From: Hyphomicrobium sp.
GTDB taxonomy: Bacteria; Pseudomonadota; Alphaproteobacteria; Rhizobiales; Hyphomicrobiaceae
Reading direction: 5' to 3'
Assembly (NCBI GenBank): GCA_030598645.1
Contig: JAUVPN010000132.1
Coordinates: 1 to 7,458, forward strand
DNA length: 7,458 nt
The translations under genes were made by a program, and so were the position numbers. The notes beneath the pieces were generated by a model. The model worked only from the letters and a program-made list of their open reading frames with translations, was not told the DNA's origin and made no database searches. Shown here one piece after another: positions 1 through 5,643 of the stretch. Position 1 is the stretch's first letter. Every line of letters starts with the position of its first letter.

Positions 1-160
1 GGGACATCTCGCCATGCCGTCCACATCCCATGCGCCCGCTCCAGAGCAGATAGGCAAGGATCGCAAGGCCTATGGGCCAAAAGAGGATGAAGCCTAAAAC
101 CATCACCACGATCCATGCGGGGCGGCCATAGTCATCGAGCGTTGCCACAACCTCAGCCAT
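1..160 (-). CDS. DUF2852 family small membrane protein (N-terminal part)
   Basis: The first 53 residues are visible; the gene runs off the left edge. Translation shows a short polar N-terminus (MAEVVATLDDYGRPAW), one hydrophobic membrane segment at about residues 16-40 containing FWPIGLAILAYLLW, then SGRMGCGRHGE. I recognise this as the conserved start of DUF2852, a family of small uncharacterised membrane proteins found mainly in Hyphomicrobiales. No biochemical role is known to me. ATG at 160 is the chosen start. A GTG one codon upstream (163-161) is equally possible, because AAGGA (175-171 on the minus strand) sits 10 bases before the ATG and 7 before the GTG. A TetR gene lies directly upstream on the same strand, and a long dyad sits between them, so repression by that regulator is a reasonable inference. 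Confidence 0.85.
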   Translation of the reverse strand, partial: MAEVVATLDDYGRPAWIVVMVLGFILFWPIGLAILAYLLWSGRMGCGRHGEMS

Positions 161-173
161 CACGCGTTTGTCC

Positions 174-202
174 TTATGTTAATGTATATTACATTTACAT
201 AA
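174..202. promoter_or_regulatory. 29-base near-perfect dyad, candidate TetR operator
   Basis: The left arm is TTATGT, one unpaired base, AATGTA. The centre is TAT. The right arm is TACATT, one unpaired base, ACATAA. The arms pair perfectly except at one T/T position (180/196), giving 12 matched positions per side around base 188. The site is AT-rich in otherwise GC-rich DNA. It overlaps the AAGGA ribosome binding site and the predicted transcription start of the DUF2852 gene. TetR/AcrR repressors typically bind dyads of this size, and a TetR gene is the next gene upstream, so it is a candidate operator for that protein. No copy is seen just upstream of the tetR gene itself. Confidence 0.6.
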
Positions 203-228
203 ATGCCACCTGGAGGGGGTGGCGTCAA
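199..228 (-). promoter_or_regulatory. Candidate sigma-70 type promoter for the DUF2852 gene
   Basis: On the minus strand TTGACG (228-223) is a good -35 element, preceded by CC as in the alphaproteobacterial CTTGAC consensus. An 18-base spacer leads to ATTTAT (204-199), a weak -10; CATTTA at 17 bases is an alternative. The spacer holds a GC-rich inverted repeat, GCCACC/GGTGGC (205-210 and 218-223). Transcription would begin near 192, inside the dyad, which fits repression by a bound dimer. The -10 is poor, so this is tentative. Confidence 0.35.
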
Positions 229-289
229 GGGGAGGGAGCCCAAAATTAGTTACAGCGGGGCCTAACACAACCACTGAGATAGGAGTGAC

Positions 290-303
290 GGCGGCTCGCC
301 GCC
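290..303 (-). terminator. GC-rich hairpin after the tetR gene
   Basis: GGCGG and CCGCC pair around a CTCG loop, 22 bases past the tetR stop codon. On the minus strand it is followed by GTCACTCC rather than a U-run, so it is not a standard intrinsic terminator. It may stabilise the 3' end or be a chance GC-rich stem. Confidence 0.25.
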
Positions 304-325
304 AGGGCCGCGGAATGAGCGTCGC

Positions 326-973
326 CTAGCTATCCTGGTCCGGCGAAACGCCAAGCCCCTCTAGGTAAATGAGCACGGCGGCCTCCAAGAGGTCTTCCGG
401 GCTCATGGGTATGGGGCGTCGCGCGCCGTCGCCCCGGCCAAAGAGCGCCGCTATGCCGTGGCTTAGCGACCAGATATGCAAGGCCATCATCAGCGGCGGC
501 GGTCGGCGCTCTTTGGGCAGGGTCGCGGCCAGCGCCTCGCAAGCCTCGCGCAATACTGCGAATGCGCGATCGGCCGCCTCTCGTAGCGGCGGGTAGTCAG
601 CCAAAGAAAGTCCTGACTCAAACATCGCGGAGAAAAACGCAGGCTCTTTGTTTGCGAAGTCGAGATAGGCGCGCCCGACGCGCTCGAACGCTGCGCGTGG
701 CGTTGGCTTACCAACGTCCCAGGACCGTGCCAAGGCATCGGCAAATTCTTCAAAACCGCGTCGTGCAACATCAGCCATTAGGGCATCACGATCGCGGAAG
801 TGGCGGTAGGGTGCAGCGGGACTGACGCCCGCAGCACGAGCGGCATCGGCAAACGTCACGCCGGCCGGCCCCTTCTCGGAGATCAGCTCAAGCGCAGCCG
901 CAATGAGCGCTTCGCGCAGGTTGCCGTGATGGTAGCCGCGCCGCGCACCGGAGCCTCCCTTATGCCATGCCAT
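326..973 (-). CDS. TetR/AcrR family transcriptional regulator, WHG C-terminal domain type
   Basis: The 215-residue protein is of normal length for the family. After a basic start, GYHHGNLREALIAAALELI (residues 13-31) opens the TetR DNA-binding domain. The helix-turn-helix lies at about 39-60, with VTFADAARAAGVSPAAPYRHF. The C-terminal part carries HIWSLSHGIAALF (166-178), the signature of the WHG ligand-binding domain (TetR_C_33). Proteins of this type are usually dimeric repressors released by a small hydrophobic ligand; the ligand here cannot be read from sequence. The ATG at 973 is fixed by an in-frame TAG four codons upstream, but no clear ribosome binding site precedes it. The gene begins 45 bases after egtD on the same strand and may be cotranscribed with it. 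The DUF2852 gene follows 165 bases downstream behind a long dyad, which is the most likely operator. Confidence 0.9.
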   Translation of the reverse strand: MAWHKGGSGARRGYHHGNLREALIAAALELISEKGPAGVTFADAARAAGVSPAAPYRHFRDRDALMADVARRGFEEFADALARSWDVGKPTPRAAFERVGRAYLDFANKEPAFFSAMFESGLSLADYPPLREAADRAFAVLREACEALAATLPKERRPPPLMMALHIWSLSHGIAALFGRGDGARRPIPMSPEDLLEAAVLIYLEGLGVSPDQDS

Positions 974-1018
974 AAACGGTTTCTAGCGCAATTCTCCAGC
1001 TAGGAGCATCACAAACAA

Positions 1019-1981
1019 CTACACAGTTTCCAAAGTGTGTACGCTGAAAAGACGATCCTCGTCAGTCCAAACGTGGACGGGTCGCCACCCAGCGCGGGCG
1101 GCCAACGCATGAAAACCTTCGATGTCGTACTTGTGCGAATGCTCGGTATGGACGCGCTCGCCGGCAGCGAAACGGAAACGCCGGCCCAAGACCTCAACTG
1201 TTTGCTCGGCCTGGCTCACGAGGAAAATCTCAATGCGGTCGCGATTGGAATCATACTCTGCCAGATGATCGAACTGGCCAACGTCAAAGTCGGCACCGAG
1301 CTCACGATTGGCCCGCTTGAGCAGATTGAGATTAAATGCAGCCGTGACACCTGCTGCATCATCGTAGGCAGAGACAAGCTGGCGCTCGTCCTTCTTCAGA
1401 TCGGCGCCAATGACTAGACGCCCGTTTTCTCCGAGCATGTGCGCCATGTTCGCCAGGAGCTTGATCGCTGTGGGATTCTCTAGATTGCCGATGGTCGATC
1501 CAGGAAAGAATCCAAGCCGCGGCCGGCCAACAACGTCCGGTGGCATCGGAATGGGTTGAGCGAAGTCGCCGCGCAATGGCAACACCCGCAAATCCGGAAA
1601 CCGTTCTTCGATGCGCGCTTGCGCCCCACGCAACGCAGCGTCCGATATGTCGATCGGTATGTAAGCATAAAGATCGCGCATTTCGGCGAGCAGGAGCTCG
1701 GTCTTAAGACTCGAGCCAGAGCCAAACTCTATGAGCACCGAACCCGGTGGCGTTTCGCGTGCTATCTCACAGGCGCGATCGCGCAGGATCTCGGTTTCCG
1801 TGCGAGTTGGATAATACTCGGGCAACGCCGTGATTTTCTCAAATAGCGCGCTGCCGGCCGCATCGTACAAAAAACGGCAGGGGATAGATTTCGCGGGTGC
1901 AGAAAGCCCGTCGAAAAGTGCGCTCGCAAAATCGGAATCGACCTCGATTGTGTCTAAGCTCATGTCTTCGACTAACGTCAT
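1019..1981 (-). CDS. egtD: L-histidine N-alpha-methyltransferase (ergothioneine pathway)
   Basis: EgtD transfers three methyl groups from S-adenosylmethionine to histidine, giving hercynine, the first ergothioneine intermediate. The 320-residue product has normal family length. Visible motifs are FLYDAAGSALFEKIT (37-51), the SAM loop EFGSGSSLKT (85-94), IPIDIS (108-113), FFPGSTIGN (158-166), IGADLKKD (191-198) and VHTEHSHKYD (277-286). Y39, Y56, N166 and Y206 fall where I recall the histidine-binding residues of the mycobacterial enzyme. E280 and S282 match its imidazole-binding Glu/Ser pair, shifted by two. The ATG at 1981 is chosen because it overlaps the egtB stop in an ATGA arrangement and has AGAGG seven bases upstream. 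A longer reading to 2200 would only add sequence antisense-free but out of frame within egtB, with no family similarity. It is cotranscribed with egtB by translational coupling. Confidence 0.95.
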   Translation of the reverse strand: MTLVEDMSLDTIEVDSDFASALFDGLSAPAKSIPCRFLYDAAGSALFEKITALPEYYPTRTETEILRDRACEIARETPPGSVLIEFGSGSSLKTELLLAEMRDLYAYIPIDISDAALRGAQARIEERFPDLRVLPLRGDFAQPIPMPPDVVGRPRLGFFPGSTIGNLENPTAIKLLANMAHMLGENGRLVIGADLKKDERQLVSAYDDAAGVTAAFNLNLLKRANRELGADFDVGQFDHLAEYDSNRDRIEIFLVSQAEQTVEVLGRRFRFAAGERVHTEHSHKYDIEGFHALAARAGWRPVHVWTDEDRLFSVHTLETV

Positions 1982-3294
1982 GATACGTCCTCTGCTAGAC
2001 GCAGGCCTGTAAATTGCCAACGCTGATGTGGGAAGAAGAAGTTGCGGTAGGTCGCGCGGACGTGGCCTCCTGGCGTAGTGCAGGACCCCCCTCGCAGCAC
2101 CTGTTGGCTCACCATAAACTTGCCGTTGTATTCGCCGATGGCGCCTGGCGCCTGACGGTAGCCGGGGTAGGGCTGATAAGCGGACGCGGTCCACTCCCAA
2201 ACGTCACCAAACAGCTGCGCAAGCCGTCCCGTACCCGCAGGCTTTGTCGGACGTGGCCGCAATGCGTTGGTTGACAGGTCATTGCCATTGAGCGAGTAGC
2301 CAGCGCTTGCCGCTTCCCACTCGAACTCGGTCGGCAACCGTTTGCCCACCCAGTGCGCAAAAGCGTTGGCCTCGAAGTAGCTCACATGCGAAACGGGGGC
2401 GCGCAGGTCTAAGGGCAGCAAGCCTTCAAGCGTCATCTGATGCCAACGCCCTTCGTGCTCTTGCCAGTAGCCGGGAGCCTGCCACCCATGCGTCTTGACC
2501 GTCGCCCAGCCGTCGGCCAACCAGAGCATCGGATCGCGGTAGCCGCCGTCCTCTATGAAGCTGAGCCAGTCTCCATTGGTGACGCAGCGGTTCGCAAGCC
2601 GGAAGGGCTGCAGCAATACTTCATGGCGCGGGCCCTCATTGTCATAGGCAAATCCATCGCCGTCGTGCCCGATCGCGTGGACGCCGCCTTCAAACGCGAC
2701 CCAACTTTGCTCGGGCTGCGTTGAGGCAACCGTCTCGGGCCTGGGCTGTGGACGCCGATAAGCGGGCCAAAGAGGGTTCTCCGCAAACAAGCTCAAAATG
2801 TCGGTCAAGAGCAGCTCTTGGTGTTGCTGCTCATGATTGATGCCAAGCTCGATCAGAGACCCGACCGCGTCGGAAGAATCATTCGCCAGGCCTTCAGAAA
2901 AGAGCCGGCCGAGAGCGGTGTCGACGTGAACACGGTAGTCGCGCACCTCTTGCGCCGGCGGGCGCGTCAGGACCCCGCGTCGTGCGCGAGGTTGACGGTC
3001 GCCCTTCGCCTCGTAATACGAGTTAAAGCAATAGTCGAAGTCGTCGGAGTAAGGCACGTAGCCCGGCAAATGCGCCCGGAGAATGAATGCCTCATAGAAC
3101 CAGGTCGTGTGCGCAAGGTGCCACTTGGTGGGGCTCGCATCGTCCATGGCCTGGACGGTCTGGTCCTCGTCGGTGAGCGGCTCGGCGAGCTTTACTGAGA
3201 GTTGCCTACTGTCGCTCAGCCGGTCACGGAGCGGAGTGTTATGTGCTGAGGCTTTGGCCTTGCGTGTTGACTTGGCAAAATTCGTTGAGGACAT
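1978..3294 (-). CDS. egtB: Ergothioneine sulfoxide synthase, nonheme iron (EgtB)
   Basis: EgtB uses Fe(II) and O2 to join a thiol donor to hercynine, forming the sulfoxide precursor of ergothioneine. The 438-residue protein has the usual two domains. The N-terminal DinB-like part (about 20-175) carries the three-histidine iron site: H62 in KWHLAHTTWF, plus H154 and H158 in the HX3HXE motif HEQQHQE. The C-terminal formylglycine-generating-enzyme-like part (about 197-435) shows GGVHAIG, YDNEGPRH (218-224), LPTEFEWEAA, LFGDVWEWTASAY (361-373), VLRGGSC and YRNFFFPHQRWQFTGLRLA (416-434). A tyrosine pair Y93-Y94 in NSYYEAKG recalls the cysteine-using EgtB of Chloracidobacterium, so the donor may be cysteine rather than gamma-glutamylcysteine; this is inference. 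The ATG at 3294 is chosen because GGGAGG lies four bases upstream; a start 17 codons earlier adds unrelated residues. It forms an operon with egtD. Confidence 0.95.
   Translation of the reverse strand: MSSTNFAKSTRKAKASAHNTPLRDRLSDSRQLSVKLAEPLTDEDQTVQAMDDASPTKWHLAHTTWFYEAFILRAHLPGYVPYSDDFDYCFNSYYEAKGDRQPRARRGVLTRPPAQEVRDYRVHVDTALGRLFSEGLANDSSDAVGSLIELGINHEQQHQELLLTDILSLFAENPLWPAYRRPQPRPETVASTQPEQSWVAFEGGVHAIGHDGDGFAYDNEGPRHEVLLQPFRLANRCVTNGDWLSFIEDGGYRDPMLWLADGWATVKTHGWQAPGYWQEHEGRWHQMTLEGLLPLDLRAPVSHVSYFEANAFAHWVGKRLPTEFEWEAASAGYSLNGNDLSTNALRPRPTKPAGTGRLAQLFGDVWEWTASAYQPYPGYRQAPGAIGEYNGKFMVSQQVLRGGSCTTPGGHVRATYRNFFFPHQRWQFTGLRLAEDVS
1989..1993 (-). promoter_or_regulatory. Ribosome binding site of egtD inside the egtB 3' end
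   Basis: AGAGG on the minus strand lies seven bases before the egtD ATG and within the last codons of egtB. It supports the start at 1981, where the ATG overlaps the egtB TGA by four bases, and suggests translational coupling. Confidence 0.7.
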
Positions 3295-3298
3295 CGTA

Positions 3299-3304
3299 CC
3301 TCCC
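3299..3304 (-). promoter_or_regulatory. Ribosome binding site of egtB
   Basis: GGGAGG on the minus strand, four bases before the ATG at 3294, decides the start in favour of the MSSTNFAK N-terminus over an upstream in-frame start at 3345. Confidence 0.7.
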
Positions 3305-3500
3305 AACTTAGCATTTGTTACGCGGCCCGTCGGCGCGCGGACCACACATGGGTTCCAGACAACGATTTTGTGCGATGAAGTGTCGACTGCCGTGTGGGAT
3401 TTGCGGGGGTCGGCGCAAAGCTCAAGCCGACGGTTGAAGGGCGCATTTCGCCTCCCCGAATCCTTGCGGATGCGTTGGGGATGCCCGTGGCAATGGAGCC

Positions 3501-3541
3501 GCGTTTAGGTGCCACTCCGATTGTCGGCACACACCTAACGC
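3501..3541. repeat. Imperfect inverted repeat with nested hairpin upstream of egtB
   Basis: GCGTTTAGGTG (3501-3511) pairs with CACCTAACGC (3532-3541) over ten positions with one bulged T. The 20-base interior contains a second small hairpin, CCGA-TTG-TCGG (3517-3527). It lies about 207 bases before the egtB start and 75 past the stop of the upstream gene. No U-run follows on either strand, so it is not a standard terminator. It could be an operator, a 3' end stabilising structure or a dispersed palindromic element. Confidence 0.5.
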
Positions 3542-3563
3542 GTTGGGCCGCGCACCGCAACCC

Positions 3564-3585
3564 GCCAGCCATAATCGATGGCGGC
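3564..3585 (-). terminator. Bulged hairpin past the FMN reductase-like gene
   Basis: GCCAGCCAT (3564-3572) pairs with ATGGCGGC (3578-3585) across an AATCG loop, giving an 8-pair stem with one bulged A. It starts 30 bases after the stop codon of the 4359-3616 gene. The minus strand then reads GGGTTGCG, with no U-run, so termination by it alone is doubtful. Confidence 0.3.
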
Positions 3586-3615
3586 ATTATTTCGCAATAT
3601 GACAGGCGTCGCCGT

Positions 3616-4359
3616 CTACCGGTAAAGCGGATTCGGATGATCGAAGCGGCATCCCGCGTCCCATTTGGAACGCTGATTACCATGAGCAGGAATACCCCCC
3701 TGCGACTTTAGTATGCGTGCTAAGTGCATCAAGTTCCATGTCATGAAAGTGACATTACGCTGGGTGAACTCGTTTTCAGGGCCTCCGGATCCCTCGTCCA
3801 AATACGATGGCCCAGGCCCCGCCTCGCCGATCCAACCGGCATCAGCCTGCGGCGGGATGACATAGCCCAAGTGTTGTAGGCTGTAGAGGATGTTCATGGA
3901 ACAATGCTTTACGCCGTCCTCGTTGCCGGTGACCAAGCAGCCCCCCACCTTCCCGTAGTACGCATACTGACCTTTGTTGTTGAGCTGCGCCGACATGGCG
4001 TAGAGGCGCTCAATGAGCATCGTGCAAACCGACGACTTCTCGCCAAGCCAGATGGGCGTACCAATGATGAGAATGTCGGCGTGTTGCACCTTGGGATAAA
4101 TGGTCGGCCACTCGTCTTTGGGCCAACCGTGCTCTGTCATATCCGGATAGACCCCAAATGAAATGCTATGATCGACCAAGCGAACGGAATCCGTTTGCAC
4201 GCGATTCTTGCGCATTATTTCAAGGGAAACTTCGGCAAGGCCTTGCGTATGCGACACAGCCGGAGAACGCTTCAGCGTGCAATTGATGAAGAGGGCACGG
4301 AGATCGGAGAAGTCCCATTCAGATTGGGCGCAAAGCGCATCCTGCATTTTATTGAGCAT
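3616..4359 (-). CDS. Flavodoxin-fold NAD(P)H-dependent FMN reductase-like protein
   Basis: The 247-residue product looks like the NADPH-dependent FMN reductase/flavodoxin family, cytosolic enzymes that bind FMN and pass electrons from NAD(P)H to flavin, quinone or other acceptors. After about 20 residues, LRALFINCTLKRSPAVSHT (20-38) is the first beta strand and the FMN phosphate loop. ADILIIGTPIWLGEKSS (94-110) is the second flavin-contacting strand and loop, and GCLVTGNEDG (140-149) the third. The tail GIPAHGNQRSKWDAGCRFDHPNPLYR is conserved, from memory, in a subgroup annotated only as flavodoxin family protein. The ATG at 4359 has GGAAGG ten bases upstream. Spacers of over 300 bases on both sides suggest it is transcribed alone. 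The physiological substrate is unknown; a role in redox stress beside egtBD is only a guess. Confidence 0.85.
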   Translation of the reverse strand: MLNKMQDALCAQSEWDFSDLRALFINCTLKRSPAVSHTQGLAEVSLEIMRKNRVQTDSVRLVDHSISFGVYPDMTEHGWPKDEWPTIYPKVQHADILIIGTPIWLGEKSSVCTMLIERLYAMSAQLNNKGQYAYYGKVGGCLVTGNEDGVKHCSMNILYSLQHLGYVIPPQADAGWIGEAGPGPSYLDEGSGGPENEFTQRNVTFMTWNLMHLARILKSQGGIPAHGNQRSKWDAGCRFDHPNPLYR

Positions 4360-4699
4360 GTTTGAGAGACCTTCCCTTGGAGCCTTTTTTACGAATTTGC
4401 AGTCTTGACTAAACCAGGACCGATTACCCGGCGCCGCACCGACTTCTGCGTGGGCGAACGCAGCGTTGCATCAACGGCGCGTGATCACAACGACTATGGG
4501 TGCAGAACCGCAGAAACGGGGAAGGTTCCCCAATTGCGCTTGGCAATTGCCCGCGCTAGATGCGATCTATTCGGCAGCATGGTGCAGAGCCTTGCAACGT
4601 TACTTGGCACCCATGCGATTTTGCACCAATCGCAAAGTTTCATGCGAGAATTCGCCATGCCAGGGTGCGAAATTACATTCGGTGTGACACTTGATTCGC
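4360..4699. other. 340-base spacer upstream of the FMN reductase-like gene
   Basis: No supported gene was found on either strand. Apart from the ribosome binding site for the gene starting at 4359, the clear structure is a pair of adjoining inverted repeats at 4518-4549. No convincing promoter for the minus-strand gene, and no terminator with a U-run after the upstream hydrolase gene, could be picked out by eye. Confidence 0.65.
4518..4549. repeat. Two adjoining perfect inverted repeats
   Basis: GGGGAA-GG-TTCCCC (4518-4531) is directly followed by CAATTGC-GCTTG-GCAATTG (4531-4549), the two sharing one C. Both have perfectly matched arms of six and seven bases. The first, with a two-base centre, is better suited to protein binding than to an RNA hairpin. 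The second could form a short stem. They lie about 160 bases before the FMN reductase-like gene. No run of T follows on either strand. A regulator binding site is possible, but no regulator can be named. Confidence 0.45.
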
Positions 4700-5590
4700 T
4701 TAGGCAGCCGACAGTTCGCCTTGGCCGGCACCCAAAGGGATGTTCACGACCGTTGAGCCGAGCTCATCTCGAGCGCGCTCTATCGTCCCTGCGAATGCGA
4801 TTGTGCGCTCCGTAACGAGGTGGCGCTGCCGGTCTACGGTCACGACATGATAGCTGTCATCGAGCACGACCATGTCGACCGTGCCCGCAAGATTTCGCTG
4901 CAGCCAGAACGAATTTCGGATGCTCGCGCGATCATCCTCGCGTGGGTGCACCAACAGAACAGGCTGCTGAATGAGATTTGCGCGTCCGCGAACGGCATTG
5001 ACTAGGCAGCCCATCTCAAACATTGCGCCACCAGGCACCTTAAGCATGCCGGCCTTGGCACTATCGCCACTTTCTATCGCGGCGGTGACGAGCGAGCGGA
5101 TGCGCGGATCCTTTACACCGTATGGGTCACGCTCGGCAAAGTTGAACCACTTGGCCACCGACTTCTGTCGTATCAACTTAAACAGCCGCGCGTACCACGG
5201 CACTCCCCACCCATCAAGCGATAGTGTGGGCGAGTAAAGGGCCACGCCGTCAACATCTTCTTTCCGCTCGGCAGCGAGCATCAGCGCCAGGACCGCGCCC
5301 ATCGAAAGGCCCGCGACGATAACGGTATCGCAGCGGTTACGTAGCTCGTCGAGTGCGGCTTCCGCGCTTGCATACCACTGTTGCCAGCGAGACTCCTGCA
5401 GTTCATCGAAGTTACCGCTGTGAGCTGCGAGCTGCGGACACGACACGGTCATCCCAGCCCGCGCCAACCCCAACGCGACGAACCTCATCTCGACCGGCGT
5501 GCCTCCCAGACCATGCAAAAGCAAAACCCCGGTCCGACCTCCGTCAAACGTGAAGCTCCTGTCGTTGGACCTTGTCTGGTATCGCGTCAT
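4700..5590 (-). CDS. Alpha/beta hydrolase, carboxylesterase/monoacylglycerol lipase-like
   Basis: The 296-residue serine hydrolase has the full alpha/beta fold layout. GVLLLHGLGGTPVEMR (21-36) contains the HG oxyanion motif. VAGLSMGAVLALMLA (92-106) is the nucleophile elbow with S96 in G-x-S-M-G. The acid is likely D219 or D220 in HPREDDR, and the base H248 in DDSYHVVTVD. A lid region lies between roughly 120 and 200. The pattern resembles the COG1647 carboxylesterase group, which cleaves short acyl or monoacylglycerol esters; the real substrate is unknown. No signal peptide is seen, so it is probably cytosolic. The ATG at 5590 has AGGAGG nine bases upstream. The HAD phosphatase gene ends only 53 bases before it on the same strand, so the two are probably cotranscribed. 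Confidence 0.88.
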   Translation of the reverse strand: MTRYQTRSNDRSFTFDGGRTGVLLLHGLGGTPVEMRFVALGLARAGMTVSCPQLAAHSGNFDELQESRWQQWYASAEAALDELRNRCDTVIVAGLSMGAVLALMLAAERKEDVDGVALYSPTLSLDGWGVPWYARLFKLIRQKSVAKWFNFAERDPYGVKDPRIRSLVTAAIESGDSAKAGMLKVPGGAMFEMGCLVNAVRGRANLIQQPVLLVHPREDDRASIRNSFWLQRNLAGTVDMVVLDDSYHVVTVDRQRHLVTERTIAFAGTIERARDELGSTVVNIPLGAGQGELSAA

Positions 5591-5599
5591 TGCTACGCG

Positions 5600-5605
5600 C
5601 CTCCT
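5600..5605 (-). promoter_or_regulatory. Ribosome binding site of the alpha/beta hydrolase
   Basis: A consensus AGGAGG on the minus strand lies nine bases before the ATG at 5590. It is among the strongest such sites in the window and fixes the start. Confidence 0.7.
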
Positions 5606-5643
5606 AATGTCAGTGGACTGGGTACAATCGCTCGTTGTTGGGT

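Larger units (their letters stand above)
3295..3615. other. 321-base spacer between the FMN reductase-like gene and egtB
   Basis: No convincing gene was found on either strand. Open frames here lack a family match and overlap the flanking genes out of phase. The spacer holds the egtB ribosome binding site, an imperfect inverted repeat at 3501-3541, a near-palindrome CC-AACGCGTT-GG at 3534-3547 and a bulged hairpin at 3564-3585. The egtB promoter should lie here, but I found no good -35/-10 pair on the minus strand. Confidence 0.7.

Noticed and set aside
983..1006. Autoregulatory operator before tetR
   Set aside because: Only weak arms (CTAGC/GCTAG with an 11-base gap, CTCC/GGAG) are present, and they do not resemble the long dyad at 174-202.
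1982..2200. Upstream extension of egtD in frame to 2200
   Set aside because: The added 73 residues are arginine- and proline-rich, overlap egtB in another phase and match no EgtD. The ATG at 1981 has a good ribosome binding site and an ATGA overlap with egtB.
3295..3360. General stress (EcfG-type) promoter before egtB
   Set aside because: GGAAC occurs on the minus strand, but no CGTT follows at the required 16-18 base spacing.
3501..3547. Integron attC-like recombination site
   Set aside because: ACCTAAC and GTTGGGC fit the RYYYAAC and GTTRRRY cores, but they are only two bases apart. The longer hairpin has the cores in the wrong order, and there is no integrase or cassette.
3318..3683. Minus-strand open frame across the spacer before egtB
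   Set aside because: It overlaps the end of the FMN reductase-like gene in another phase, and its arginine-rich, low-complexity translation resembles no family.
4405..4815. Plus-strand open frame of 136 codons
   Set aside because: It runs into the 3' end of the alpha/beta hydrolase gene on the opposite strand, and its translation shows no domain or ribosome binding site.
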